A DNA stretch of 64,000 bases from Williamsia sp. DF01-3 (lineage in GTDB: Bacteria > Actinomycetota > Actinomycetes > Mycobacteriales > Mycobacteriaceae): positions 1,975,733-2,039,732 of the forward strand of contig NZ_JALKFS010000005.1 in NCBI RefSeq assembly GCF_023051145.1, given 5' to 3'. The notes beneath the pieces were generated by a model. The model did not search any database, was not told the DNA's origin, and saw nothing but the letters and a program-made list of their open reading frames with translations. The position numbers were made by a program, and so were the translations under genes. Positions 18,517 to 27,737 of the stretch are shown piece after piece; within the stretch, counting starts at the first letter, position 1; every line of letters starts with the position of its first letter.

Positions 18517-19857
18517 CTACCAGTAGGTCGCTGTCAGATCCCATCGGGCAAGGGTCTGGTCGATCAGAAGGCGCAGATCCTCGCTGCGCGCGACTGCCGG
18601 ATCGGGCGTAGCGACACAGAACGTGAGGCAGTCGCCCGTGGTGGCGGCCCATCCGGCAACCGATGTCCGGGTGCGCCCGCATTGCCGCCCGGTGAGTCCG
18701 CCGTGAACCGACCGTGCGGCGATGGCACGGCCGCGATGACCGGCAAGCATCGTCAACATGCCGTCGAGCGCACCGAGGTTGGACGCCAGACCATCTCGTG
18801 ACCCTGGGTCGGGAATCAGCCTGTGGGCGGCCCGATGACCGATCACCTGCACCAGTTCTTCGGGCATTCCTGCCGGCGGACCGATGCCCACGCCCGTCCC
18901 TGCGGCTCGAAACGCAAGGCGCGCTCGGGTGCGCAGACGGGCCAGGTCTCTGCACTCGTCGATCGTGGACACCGACACCGTCGCCGCCGTCAGTGAATTC
19001 CCGGCAGCACCACCCAGTGAGATCGGAATGATCAACTCGACAGGGCCCGAACCCCGGACCTGCAACACCAGTTCGGCTATCAGCGCCGTGAACAACGTGT
19101 TGGCGGTACCGCCGTGGGCATCTGCCACCTCGCGCCAGGAGCGGAGATCGATCGAGAAGATGGCTGTCGGTTCACGCCAGGTGGGAGCACCTTCGGCTTT
19201 CGCGGGCATCGGCTCTGATCGAGTTGCCGCCGCGAGCAATTCGGCTCGCCGGCGCGAGTCGATCGTCGCTTTCCACAGGCTCCGGGCGACACCCCCGAGG
19301 ACCGTCCGCAGCTGTCTTGCCGCATCGCGCATGTCGTCGAACACGGTGGGCAGATCGTTGGCCTGATCGTCGGGAGGCGCTGCACCCGAGGCGATCTGCA
19401 CGGCGCGCACCAGAGACAGGGCATCGGCGACCACGTGTGAACAGAGCAGCGACACCACGCTGCCGCCCTCGGAAAGTCTGGCCACCGACAGTTCCCACAC
19501 CGGGCCGGTGTCGATGTTCAGGGTGGTGTCGCCCCGAGAGTCGGCCCACTCCGTGATCCCACCGGGAGCCAGGGGTTCGGTCTCCGAGTGGATCGGGGCA
19601 AGATCTGCACCGTGGACAAAGCTGCTCCGCGCCGGCCACACCCGCCCGCGCACCACGCGTCGAGTCAGCGGGCCGGCGGCCAGTGCCTGGTACATCGGCT
19701 CGAGATCCGCGGGGGTCAGGACGGTGTCGAAGCGCCACAGTCCCTGCATCGAGGTGGGGATGCCCATCCCGTGGTGGGTTCGCCAGAAGATGTCATCGGC
19801 CACCCCGAGCCGATCGATGCGCCGGGGTGCGCCGATGTGGCGCCCCTGTGCTCTCAC
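18517..19857 (-). CDS. HxxxD-type acyltransferase (condensation / wax-ester-synthase superfamily)
   Basis: This 446-residue protein has the two-lobed acyltransferase pattern: [12 protein letters not shown] at the N-terminus, [12 protein letters not shown] carrying the His-x-x-x-Asp motif near residue 142, and LIIPISLGG plus ASNLGALDG in the second lobe. The motif lacks the doubled histidine and trailing glycine (HHxxxDG) of standard enzymes. It could transfer acyl groups onto an alcohol or glycolipid, but substrate and direction are unknown. Start GTG 19857 overlaps the pgi stop by 4 bp, so it is expressed with central carbon metabolism. Confidence 0.68.
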   Translation of the reverse strand: MRAQGRHIGAPRRIDRLGVADDIFWRTHHGMGIPTSMQGLWRFDTVLTPADLEPMYQALAAGPLTRRVVRGRVWPARSSFVHGADLAPIHSETEPLAPGGITEWADSRGDTTLNIDTGPVWELSVARLSEGGSVVSLLCSHVVADALSLVRAVQIASGAAPPDDQANDLPTVFDDMRDAARQLRTVLGGVARSLWKATIDSRRRAELLAAATRSEPMPAKAEGAPTWREPTAIFSIDLRSWREVADAHGGTANTLFTALIAELVLQVRGSGPVELIIPISLGGAAGNSLTAATVSVSTIDECRDLARLRTRARLAFRAAGTGVGIGPPAGMPEELVQVIGHRAAHRLIPDPGSRDGLASNLGALDGMLTMLAGHRGRAIAARSVHGGLTGRQCGRTRTSVAGWAATTGDCLTFCVATPDPAVARSEDLRLLIDQTLARWDLTATYW

Positions 19858-21536
19858 GCGGTGCGGCCCCGGTGGGTCCGGTACCAGCGGGCCAGCGAGT
19901 CGGTGGACGAATCATCCTGCGGTGCAGGGGATTCGTCATCGGTGATGATCTTGAGCAGTTCTTTCGCCTGCGTCTTGCCGAGTTCGACGCCCCACTGATC
20001 GAAGCTGTTGATACCCCAGATCGCACCTTCGACGAACACCTGATGCTCGTACAGGGCGATCAACTGACCGACCACCGACGGAGTCAGCTTCGGGGCCAGG
20101 ATGGAGGTGGAAGGCCGATTGCCCGGCATGACCTTGTGCGCCACCACATGCGGGTCGACGCCTTCGGCGGCGACCTCGTCGGCGGTCTTGCCGAACGCGA
20201 GAACCTTTGTCTGGGCGAAGAAGTTGCTCATCAACAGGTCGTGCATGCTGCCGGTGCCATCAGCTGTCGGCAGATCGTCGGTGGGCTCGGCGAAACCGAT
20301 GAAGTCTGCCGGCACCATCCTGGTGCCCTGATGGAGCAGTTGGTAGAACGCGTGCTGCCCGTTGGTTCCTGGCTCACCCCAGAAGATCTCGCCGGTGTCC
20401 GTGGTGACGTGGTGTCCGTGGGTGTCGACCGATTTGCCGTTCGACTCCATGGTGAGCTGCTGCAGATACGCGGCGAATCGGGAGAGATCGTTCGAATAGG
20501 GCAGCACCACACGGGCTCCGGCGTCCCAGAAGTTCGAATACCAGAGGCCGATCAGGCCCAGGATGACCGGCGCGTTCTGGTGCAGCGGCGCAGTGCGGAA
20601 ATGCCGATCGACCACATTGAAACCCGCGAGGAAATCGGCGAAGGACTCCTTGCCAATCGCCGCCATCACCGACAGCCCGATCGCGGAGTCCACCGAGTAG
20701 CGCCCACCGACCCAATCCCAGAAGCCGAACATGTTCGCCGTGTCGATGCCGAACTCGGACACCTTCTCGGCGTTGGTGCTCACGGCAACAAAGTGTTTGG
20801 CGACGGCCTCGGGTCCGGCACCCAGCTTCTCGAGCAGCCAGGTACGCGCCGCCGCCGCGTTGGTCAGCGTTTCCAGCGTGGTGAAGGTCTTGGAGGCGAT
20901 CACGAAGAGGGTGGTCTCCGGATCGAGATCGGCAAGCGTGGCAACCAGGTCGGCGGGATCGACGTTCGACACGAACCGACAGCGGATCGCGGTGTCGACG
21001 TAGTGACGCAACGCCTGGTACACCATCACCGGCCCGAGATCGGAGCCACCGATGCCGATGTTCACCACGGTCTCGATCGGTTTACCGGTGTGTCCCTTCC
21101 ACTCACCGGAACGCAGCTTGTCGGTGAACTCACCCATGGCGTCGAGCACCTCGTGGACGTCGTGCACCACGTCCTGGCCGTCCACCTTGAGCGTGGCGTC
21201 GCGCGGCAACCGCAGTGCTGTGTGCAGAACAGCACGGTCTTCGGAGGTGTTGATGTGCTCGCCCCAGAACATGGCGTCGCGCTTCTCTTCCAATCCGACC
21301 TCACGGGCGAGGTCGAGCAGCAGATCGAGGGTCTCGCGCAGGACGCGATGCTTGGAGTAGTCGATGTGGAGGTCGCCGACGTCGATGGTCAGCTCGGCAC
21401 CGCGCTTGGGGTCCACCGCGAAGACCTCCCGCAGGTGCATCGCGTACACGTGCGACTGGTGGGCCGACAGCTGCTGCCAGGCATGTGACCCGGTCAGGTC
21501 GAACTCGCGGGCGGACTCGCTCGGGACGCTACTCAT
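19854..21536 (-). CDS. pgi: Glucose-6-phosphate isomerase
   Basis: This 560-residue enzyme interconverts glucose-6-phosphate and fructose-6-phosphate. Conserved blocks are clear: [37 protein letters not shown] and the C-terminal [14 protein letters not shown]. The frame is open far upstream, but ATG 21536 ([17 protein letters not shown]) gives the standard length. It is divergent from the formylglycine-generating enzyme gene with 165 bp between starts. Position matches Rv0946c. Confidence 0.97.
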   Translation of the reverse strand: MSSVPSESAREFDLTGSHAWQQLSAHQSHVYAMHLREVFAVDPKRGAELTIDVGDLHIDYSKHRVLRETLDLLLDLAREVGLEEKRDAMFWGEHINTSEDRAVLHTALRLPRDATLKVDGQDVVHDVHEVLDAMGEFTDKLRSGEWKGHTGKPIETVVNIGIGGSDLGPVMVYQALRHYVDTAIRCRFVSNVDPADLVATLADLDPETTLFVIASKTFTTLETLTNAAAARTWLLEKLGAGPEAVAKHFVAVSTNAEKVSEFGIDTANMFGFWDWVGGRYSVDSAIGLSVMAAIGKESFADFLAGFNVVDRHFRTAPLHQNAPVILGLIGLWYSNFWDAGARVVLPYSNDLSRFAAYLQQLTMESNGKSVDTHGHHVTTDTGEIFWGEPGTNGQHAFYQLLHQGTRMVPADFIGFAEPTDDLPTADGTGSMHDLLMSNFFAQTKVLAFGKTADEVAAEGVDPHVVAHKVMPGNRPSTSILAPKLTPSVVGQLIALYEHQVFVEGAIWGINSFDQWGVELGKTQAKELLKIITDDESPAPQDDSSTDSLARWYRTHRGRTA

Positions 21537-21701
21537 TTGTCGACAGACCCCTTCGTCGGTTACGAACTGCACATCTGCACTGAGGATGACCTCGACCGTC
21601 AGCCTATCCAGATCGAGCGCTCGGCTCGCGGCGAGCGGTCGAACTGTTCGCGATACGTCGGCGAACTCTCCGGTGGTTCGGTCGCCGAATACGATGGGCC
21701 C

Positions 21702-22625
21702 ATGTCGTGCTGCACCCCACGGTCTGAAGGAACGCCGGAGTTGGCGGCGACCTCCGTCGAGGGTCGGGGCACGCACCGGGTTTCCCAGGCGAGCATTCCG
21801 GCCGGGACATTCACCATGGGTGATTCGACGGGCGACGGGTTTGCCGCTGACGGGGAGTCGCCGCTGCACGACGTCGCGGTCAGTGCATTCGACATCGACG
21901 CCGTCACGGTGAGCAACAACGACTTCGCGGAGTTCGTGACAACCACCGACTACACCACGGTGGCCGAGCGACAGGGATCCTCGGCCGTCTTCCATTCACT
22001 GGTGGCCGAGGGCAGCGATGTGGTGGGCCGGTCTCCGACCGCGCCGTGGTGGCTCGCGGTCGCCGGTGCGGACTGGGCGCACCCGTTCGGCCCTACGTCC
22101 GATCTGGAAGGCCTCGACGACCATCCCGTCGTGCACATCAGTTGGCATGATGCACAGGCATATTGCGAGTGGTCCGGGCGCAGGCTACCCACCGAGGCCC
22201 AGTGGGAGTACGCAGCGCGAGGCGGGATCGCGGGCGCCCGCTACCCGTGGGGAGATGAGTTGCTGGCGGCCGATGGGACCTGGCAATGCAACATCTGGCA
22301 GGGCGAGTTCCCCTCGAACAACACCGGGGATGACGGATTCGTCGGTACGGCGCCGGTGACAGCATTCGAGCCCAACGGTTTCGGGTTGTGGCAGACGGCC
22401 GGCAATGTCTGGGAGTGGTGCGAGGACCGATTCGATCCCCGGTACTACCGCAGTGGCGATGTGGTCGACCCCGTCGGTCCCCAGCGGGGGCGCGCGCGTG
22501 TGCTGCGCGGGGGGTCCTATCTCTGTCACGACTCGTACTGCAATCGCTACCGGAACTCGGCGCGGTCGCACAACACCCCGGAATCGTCGATGGGCAACGC
22601 CGGATTCCGCACCGTCGCCGGATAG
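21702..22625 (+). CDS. Formylglycine-generating enzyme (sulfatase maturase)
   Basis: This 307-residue FGE/SUMF1-fold protein oxidises the CxPxR cysteine of type I sulfatases to formylglycine. It starts [12 protein letters not shown], continues with [34 protein letters not shown] and [10 protein letters not shown], and ends with [20 protein letters not shown]. The two cysteines at about 275 and 280 are the copper-binding pair that separates true FGE from EgtB-type relatives. A sulfatase with the matching core motif lies 1.3 kb away and is the likely client. The ATG at 21702 was chosen from in-frame candidates. Confidence 0.9.
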   Translation: MSCCTPRSEGTPELAATSVEGRGTHRVSQASIPAGTFTMGDSTGDGFAADGESPLHDVAVSAFDIDAVTVSNNDFAEFVTTTDYTTVAERQGSSAVFHSLVAEGSDVVGRSPTAPWWLAVAGADWAHPFGPTSDLEGLDDHPVVHISWHDAQAYCEWSGRRLPTEAQWEYAARGGIAGARYPWGDELLAADGTWQCNIWQGEFPSNNTGDDGFVGTAPVTAFEPNGFGLWQTAGNVWEWCEDRFDPRYYRSGDVVDPVGPQRGRARVLRGGSYLCHDSYCNRYRNSARSHNTPESSMGNAGFRTVAG

Positions 22626-22648
22626 CCGGCTCACGGGCGTAGGCCGGC
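22625..22648. terminator. Possible convergent terminator hairpin
   Basis: GCCGGC at 22625-22630 can pair with GCCGGC at 22643-22648 around a 12-base loop. It sits in the gap between two convergent genes. The stem is only 6 bp with no T run, so support is weak. Confidence 0.3.
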
Positions 22649-22653
22649 ATCGA

Positions 22654-23424
22654 TCAGGCCGCGGCCACCGGATGTCCGCCGATCGGTCGCGCAGCTGCGG
22701 TTCCGTCGTCATCGCTGCGGATCGCTGCGGCATGGTCACGAAGCCATGGCGAGGGGTCGGTGGGCTCCCGTAGAACGTAGAGCCCTGCGGCGTGGGCCAT
22801 TGCCGCGCTGCCGGCGACGATCGTCATCTGTCCGGCGGCGCCACTTCTGTGACCGACTCTGGCCGTTGCTTGTCCGGCACAGAGCGGGATGCGCACGCCG
22901 TCGATGTCGACGGTCCAGGGTTCGTCGGTGCCCTGTCCGCCCGATGGTGCCTCGCCTGCCGTGGCCGCGACAGCGCCGACCCGGATGAGGACACCGCAGC
23001 CCAGCTCCCGGGCGAGTACCTCGGCGGCATGATCGGCCAGGAAAGCCCGGCCGGTCGCCATCAGGTCGAGCCTCAGGCCGGCAGGAATTGTTGTCGCCGC
23101 GCCGCCGATGTTTACCCGATGCCATGGCGGGACGGGTGAAACCGTCGCCGGTCCCAGAACCGCTTGCGTGGCGCCGTCGGTGAGGTCGTCGTAGAACAGC
23201 GCTTCGATGATGACCTGATCGAGCAGCGACGAGACCATCACCGGTTCTCCGTCGGCCAGGTCGAGCGCGATGATCTCAGCGTTTCCGAACCCGCGGTTGA
23301 TCGTCTCGTCGAGTCGCCGAGCGAGCGACCGAGTGTGCCGCATGGCGCGGTCGAGACAGTTGGGGTCGGTGACCGACACCGCTATATCGGTGTCGAGACC
23401 GAAGAGGGTTGCGGAGGCAATCAT
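22654..23424 (-). CDS. ApbE-like protein with degenerate motifs
   Basis: This 256-residue protein resembles ApbE FAD:protein FMN transferases in outline: an opening LFGLDTDIAVSV strand, a helix DRAMRHTRSLARRLDETINR with FGNAEI, RLDLMATGRAFLADHAAEVL where ApbE has its aspartate/glycine loop, and a C-terminal AMAHAAGLYVL strand. The usual glycine-rich and magnesium-binding Asp/Thr residues are altered, so enzymatic activity is doubtful. No flavinylated partner is nearby. It could be a divergent cofactor-binding relative. I rate the family assignment as moderate only. Confidence 0.5.
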   Translation of the reverse strand: MIASATLFGLDTDIAVSVTDPNCLDRAMRHTRSLARRLDETINRGFGNAEIIALDLADGEPVMVSSLLDQVIIEALFYDDLTDGATQAVLGPATVSPVPPWHRVNIGGAATTIPAGLRLDLMATGRAFLADHAAEVLARELGCGVLIRVGAVAATAGEAPSGGQGTDEPWTVDIDGVRIPLCAGQATARVGHRSGAAGQMTIVAGSAAMAHAAGLYVLREPTDPSPWLRDHAAAIRSDDDGTAAARPIGGHPVAAA

Positions 23425-23552
23425 CGTCGTACCTGCTCTGGTCGGTGTGGCGCTGGTGAAGACAATTTTGCGCGCCGAACCTGGTAAGCGGCTGTGAGCC
23501 GACGATGAGCAACCTGACGATCATGGGGACGTCTGAGCTGTGCAAACGACGA

Positions 23553-23586
23553 GGCCGGGTCACCTCACTGCTGAAGTGACCCGGCC
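23553..23586 (-). terminator. Hairpin terminator of the calcium-loop protein gene
   Basis: A perfect 11-bp stem, GGCCGGGTCAC (23553-23563) with GTGACCCGGCC (23576-23586), has a 12-base loop. It lies 14 bp beyond the stop of the minus-strand gene ending at 23600. No T tract follows. Confidence 0.65.
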
Positions 23587-23599
23587 GGCGTGATGGCGG

Positions 23600-23818
23600 T
23601 CAGGCCGCGATCACCACGTCGTAGAAACCGTCGTAGTCGGTGTCGGAGGCGTACTCGTCGACATAGCCGTCGTAGTTGTAGTCGTACTCGGCCTCATCGG
23701 CCCAGCCGTCGGCGTTGGTGTCCCACTCCTGGACGTCGACGTAACCGTCGCCGTTCGTGTCGGTGACGATGGTGTCGACGATGCCGTTGTAGTCGGTGTC
23801 GAAGTACTGGCTTTCCAT
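23600..23818 (-). CDS. 72-residue acidic protein of five 13-residue calcium-loop repeats
   Basis: After a six-residue lead, the whole protein is five repeats spaced exactly 13 residues apart, with loops starting at Asp7, 20, 33, 46 and 59. Examples are DTNGDGYVD, DTNADGWAD and DYNYDGYVD. The DxDxDGxxD pattern is that of EF-hand, dockerin and thrombospondin-type-3 calcium loops. The protein is strongly acidic, rich in Tyr and Trp, and lacks a signal peptide or membrane segment. It has its own terminator and follows the sulfatase gene on the same strand after 113 bp. No named family is assigned. Calcium binding is inferred from the motif. Confidence 0.75.
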   Translation of the reverse strand: MESQYFDTDYNGIVDTIVTDTNGDGYVDVQEWDTNADGWADEAEYDYNYDGYVDEYASDTDYDGFYDVVIAA

Positions 23819-23931
23819 GGCGGTCTCTTTTCTCGGGGAGTGAATCTTCCGGTGCTGCAGCTCGTTTGCTGCATTCGGAGATAAGAGACGGGGCCGTGGT
23901 CGATTGTTCCCGGCAGGTGCCGGGAACCTCG

Positions 23932-25344
23932 TCAGTGACTGTGTTGGGTGTGCCGGGGTGGGACGTTGCGGAGCTCGCGCTCTTCGGCCCGGGTGCGACG
24001 CGACGGCAGCGAGCGGTCGGCGTGGTCGACGTCGACCTTGTCGAGCTGGCGCTGGTAGCGGGTCATGAAGTCGTGTGCGATCGAGTTCCCGTCGGTCTCC
24101 GACGGGAGGTTGTCACCGGTTTCGGTGCGCCACCTGGCCAACCGCCCGGACAGGTCGGCCACGACATCGGACAATCCCGGATCGTCGATCAGGTTGTTCA
24201 GCTCGAGAGGGTCGGTGGTCAGGTCGTACAGTTCCCTCGGCGCGCGGGGCAGGTCCTGCGACCCGTCGAGAGCCCGTGCCGACGGGCTGTCGCGGATGTC
24301 GAGCGGGAGGCTCAGCGCAGGGCGACTCGCATAGTTCTCGATGTAGGAGAACCGGTCGGTGCGAACGGCCCGTATCGGGTCGAAATTGTCGTGGTAGGTC
24401 TTCTCGGTGAACACCTCGGTCCGTACCGAGGCGACCTCACCCGCAGCGATCGGGGTGGCGTGAGAGAACCCCTCGACGGCCTCGGGAACGTCGACACCGA
24501 CGAGTTCGAGCACGGTCGGCGTGAGATCGACACCGCTGAAGAGATCGTCATACACGAACGGCTCGATGCCCCGAGCCGACGGCGGCCGGATGATCAGCGC
24601 AACGCCGGTGCCCTCGGAATACAGGGTGGATTTCGCCCGCGGGAACGCCAGTCCGTGGTCGGTGATGAACACGATCCAGGTGGTGCGGTCGAGCCCCAAT
24701 TCGGCCACCGTGTCGAGAAGCCGGCCCACCGCCGCATCCGCCTTGGTGATCGAGCCGTGCAGGCCCGCAAGATCTTCGCGCACCGGCCGCGCATCCGGCA
24801 GGAAATCGGGGACCACGATGCTCTTGGGGTCGGCGTGCTTGTACTCGTCGGGCGGGTAGGGCCGGTGGGTCTCGAAGAAACCGGCCGTCAGCAGGAACGG
24901 AGTCGACGCACGTTCGGGGTCGCCGGCGAGGTCACGTAACCATTCCTGAGACTGCGCCACCACGTAGTCGCATTCGGAATCGGAGACGTCGAGTTCGTCG
25001 AAGCCGAGCCGGGTGGGGTCGCTCGATTCGTGCTGCATCCCGAACAGCGCTGTGCGCCAACCGTTGTCGCCCAGCACCTGTGGGAGGGTCTGCACGTCGT
25101 CGTGATACTCGAAACCATGGTGCGCCAACCCGGCGAGGCCATTGGAATGTGGGTACCGGCCGGTGAACAAGGAGCCCCGGGCAGGGGAGCACAGCGGCGC
25201 GGTGGAATGAGCGTTGGTGAACCGGATACCGTCTTCGGCCAGTGCGTCCATCGTCGGGCTCTCGACACCCTCGGCCCCGTAGCAGGCGAGATGGCGACCG
25301 AGGTCATGCCAATGGATCAACAGAACGTTCTCAGGCATATTCAT
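23932..25344 (-). CDS. Type I sulfatase
   Basis: This 470-residue alkaline-phosphatase-superfamily hydrolase removes sulfate from sulfate esters. The formylglycine core is C52-SPARGSLFTG, followed by GRYPHSNGLAG. TWIVFITDHGLAFPRAK carries the C-terminal metal-binding Asp and His. The first metal site is unusual: IHWHDLG where most sulfatases have paired aspartates. No signal peptide, so it is probably cytoplasmic. The FGE gene nearby would activate Cys52. The tail is basic and Arg-rich. ATG 25344 or 25338 is the start; the upstream extension to 25410 looks non-coding. Confidence 0.9.
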   Translation of the reverse strand: MNMPENVLLIHWHDLGRHLACYGAEGVESPTMDALAEDGIRFTNAHSTAPLCSPARGSLFTGRYPHSNGLAGLAHHGFEYHDDVQTLPQVLGDNGWRTALFGMQHESSDPTRLGFDELDVSDSECDYVVAQSQEWLRDLAGDPERASTPFLLTAGFFETHRPYPPDEYKHADPKSIVVPDFLPDARPVREDLAGLHGSITKADAAVGRLLDTVAELGLDRTTWIVFITDHGLAFPRAKSTLYSEGTGVALIIRPPSARGIEPFVYDDLFSGVDLTPTVLELVGVDVPEAVEGFSHATPIAAGEVASVRTEVFTEKTYHDNFDPIRAVRTDRFSYIENYASRPALSLPLDIRDSPSARALDGSQDLPRAPRELYDLTTDPLELNNLIDDPGLSDVVADLSGRLARWRTETGDNLPSETDGNSIAHDFMTRYQRQLDKVDVDHADRSLPSRRTRAEERELRNVPPRHTQHSH

Positions 25345-25464
25345 CCCACCATGTGCGTGCGCGTTTGGATCAAGTCGCCAATCCTGCAAGCAACCCGAAG
25401 GCCGGGCCACACTTTTGATCGGCGTGGGTAAAACTCCGCCACCCGGGTGACGGGCAGGGTAGGG

Positions 25465-25770
25465 CTATCGGCCGAGCGGTCCCCGGCCCAGCCGGAGCAG
25501 CATCATCGCCAGCGTGTGACCCTCTTGGCCCAGCTCGCTGAAGCGTTCGAGCACCTTCATCTCGCGGCTGTGCACCAGTCGGGTGCCGCCGGAGGCCATC
25601 CGGGCCTGGCCGATACGCTTGGACACCGCGGTACGCCGCTTGATGGCGGCCAGGATGATGGCGTCGACACGATCGATCTCGGCGCGCAGGTCGTCGATGC
25701 TCTCCGGAAGGTCGCCCACGTCAGAGCCCAAATCGAAGCCGGACAAATCGATCGGCTGGTCAGCAGTCAC
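25465..25770 (-). CDS. Chorismate mutase (AroQ type)
   Basis: This 101-residue all-helical enzyme converts chorismate to prephenate for Phe and Tyr synthesis. The core reads IDDLRAEIDRVDAIILAAIK, RTAVSKRIGQARMASGG and VHSREMKVLERF, which is the AroQ active-site layout. The length, the missing signal peptide and the position just before uvrD1 match the intracellular mycobacterial enzyme Rv0948c. That enzyme is weak alone and is boosted by DAHP synthase through its C-terminus. This copy ends LRLGRGPLGR, the same type of C-terminus. The start is GTG 25770. Confidence 0.93.
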   Translation of the reverse strand: MTADQPIDLSGFDLGSDVGDLPESIDDLRAEIDRVDAIILAAIKRRTAVSKRIGQARMASGGTRLVHSREMKVLERFSELGQEGHTLAMMLLRLGRGPLGR

Positions 25771-25862
25771 GCAGCCAAGTGTGCCACGCAGTATCGGGGC
25801 GCTGGTAAGAGTGGTCCGGTGAATCGACGACCGGGGACCTCAGGTATCGGACGGCCCACCAG

Positions 25863-27695
25863 GTGCTGACCGTCAAGCCTTCTGCGCGGACGGTCGTGTG
25901 GATTGCCCTCGCTCTGATCGCCGTCCAGACCGTGATCCGGATATGGCTCGTCGCGCGCGGATACTTCTACTGGGACGACCTGATCCTGATCGGACGCGCA
26001 TCGACCGAGTCGATCTGGTCATGGTCCTACCTGATGCAGGATCACGACGGGCATCTCATGCCCGGGGCATTCCTCGTGGCCGGGGTGATCACCGAACTGA
26101 GCCCGTTGAACTGGGCGATACCTGCGGTCACCCTGGTGGTCGGTCAGCTCCTGGTGTCGCTGGCCGTGCTGCGCATGGTGGTGGTGATCGCAGGTCGTGT
26201 CAGCCCGATTCTGCTGGTGCCGCTGGTGTTCTTCCTGTTCACCCCGATGACCGTGCCGGCCTACACGTGGTGGGCGGCGGGTCTCAACACGCTGCCACTG
26301 CAGTTCGCGATGGCGGTGGTGGTGGCCGACGTGGTGCAGCTCTGTCGCGGGCAGGTTGCCGATCGCCGCCGGGTCATCATCCGATCGCTGGTGGTGTTCA
26401 TGGTGGCGCTGGCGTTCTTCGAGAAATCGCTGCTGATCCTGCCGGTTGCCGCGGTCGCCGCGGTGCTGTGGGTTCACGTCAATTCGTCGGCCGAGGGGCC
26501 CGGACTCATGCGCCCCATTCGTACGGCATGGTCGGCGGCTCGCGAATTGTGGATCGCGATGGCAGCAGTCGCCGCCGCATGGATGGTCCTGTACTTCGCC
26601 TCCACGTCCATCGCCGACGGGCATTCGATCGGCCAGGCGATGTCGCTCACGTGGCGGTCGATCAACCGTGGCCTGGTGCCCGCCGGCGTGGGAGGGCCGT
26701 GGTTCTGGACCCGCTGGTTGCCGAGCCCGCCGATGGCCCAACCTCACGACTGGATGATCGCGGTCGGCTGGGTGGTCCTGATCGCGGCGGTCGCCTATGT
26801 CCTCTGGACCAGGCGCGGCGCGGCGCGGGTCCTGGTTGCGGTGTTCGCTTACGCCGTCGTGTTGCAGATCCCGCTGTTCTGGAGCCGGACAAGCGAGTTC
26901 ACCTCCCTCGAGTTGGCGCAGACACTGCGGTATCTGCCGGACACTGCCTTGGTGATCACGGTCGCGATGGCGCTACTGGTGTCGGCTCCTCGACGCCGAC
27001 GCTCCTCGGCCGGTGCACCTGGTCACCCTTGGCGCAGCGCTGCCCTTTCGGCTCGGTCAGCGACAATTGCCGCCGCCGTGGTCGGTGTCGCCTACATCGG
27101 TAGCTCGTTGGTCTCGACTGCCGAGTTCGCCGACGAATGGAACTCGAGCCCGACCGAGGAGTACATGGCCAACGCGCGAGCGTCGCTTGCGCAAGCGGCC
27201 GGAACACGAATGTTGGACCATGCCCTCCCACTGCTGGTGATCCTGCCGGTGACCTACCCCGACAATCAGGTGGGCAAGGTTTTTGCTGCGCTCGACCAGC
27301 GACCCACTTTCGGCCCGTGGACCGACACACTGCAGGTCCTCGACGACCAGGGCCACCTGGTGGCGGGCGACGTGACTGCCGCGAGAACCTTCGGCGAAGG
27401 CGCCGGGGCATGTGATCGACCCGAGGTCACCGGGCCGTCATCGATCCCCCTGAACGGTCCGCTGCTCGACTGGACTTGGGTGGTGGCGCTTCCGTACTGC
27501 GCCAACACCGACGGATCCGTGCGGATCGGTCTGGCCGAGGACTCGTCGCTCGAGGTGCCCGTGGAGGCAGGGCTGCACACCGTGTTCGTTCAAGTCGAGG
27601 GGTCGGGTTCTGAGGTTCAGTTGCGTCCCGTGACGCCGGGCCTGCAACTGCATGTGGGCCAAGGCCGCGTCGGCGAACTCGTGCGCGCGCCCTGA
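25863..27695 (+). CDS. Large integral membrane protein, glycosyltransferase GT-C-like
   Basis: This 610-residue protein has about ten to twelve membrane segments followed by a soluble C-terminal part of about 170 residues. Just after the first segment comes ARGYFYWDDLILIGRA; an acidic pair in this loop is the catalytic hallmark of GT-C polyprenyl-phosphate-sugar transferases. The fold and loop suggest sugar transfer at the outer membrane face, but no specific family was recognised. The start is GTG 25863, divergent from chorismate mutase by 92 bp. It converges on the next minus-strand gene. Confidence 0.6.
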   Translation: MLTVKPSARTVVWIALALIAVQTVIRIWLVARGYFYWDDLILIGRASTESIWSWSYLMQDHDGHLMPGAFLVAGVITELSPLNWAIPAVTLVVGQLLVSLAVLRMVVVIAGRVSPILLVPLVFFLFTPMTVPAYTWWAAGLNTLPLQFAMAVVVADVVQLCRGQVADRRRVIIRSLVVFMVALAFFEKSLLILPVAAVAAVLWVHVNSSAEGPGLMRPIRTAWSAARELWIAMAAVAAAWMVLYFASTSIADGHSIGQAMSLTWRSINRGLVPAGVGGPWFWTRWLPSPPMAQPHDWMIAVGWVVLIAAVAYVLWTRRGAARVLVAVFAYAVVLQIPLFWSRTSEFTSLELAQTLRYLPDTALVITVAMALLVSAPRRRRSSAGAPGHPWRSAALSARSATIAAAVVGVAYIGSSLVSTAEFADEWNSSPTEEYMANARASLAQAAGTRMLDHALPLLVILPVTYPDNQVGKVFAALDQRPTFGPWTDTLQVLDDQGHLVAGDVTAARTFGEGAGACDRPEVTGPSSIPLNGPLLDWTWVVALPYCANTDGSVRIGLAEDSSLEVPVEAGLHTVFVQVEGSGSEVQLRPVTPGLQLHVGQGRVGELVRAP

Positions 27696-27710
27696 TCGGG
27701 TTCGTACGCC

Positions 27711-27737
27711 GTCAGCCCGTCAGTCCGTCAGCCCGTC
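27711..27737 (+). repeat. 8-bp tandem repeat at a convergent gene junction
   Basis: Three units of GTCAGCCC / GTCAGTCC / GTCAGCCC (27711-27734) are followed by a partial fourth. The array covers the stop codon of the minus-strand gene at 27728, so changes in copy number would alter that protein's end. Confidence 0.75.

Noticed and set aside
19683..21488. 601-codon open frame on the plus strand opposite pgi
   Set aside because: It is antisense to a clearly conserved glucose-6-phosphate isomerase. Its peptide is rich in Arg, His, Gly and Val without motifs, as expected of a shadow frame in G+C-rich DNA.
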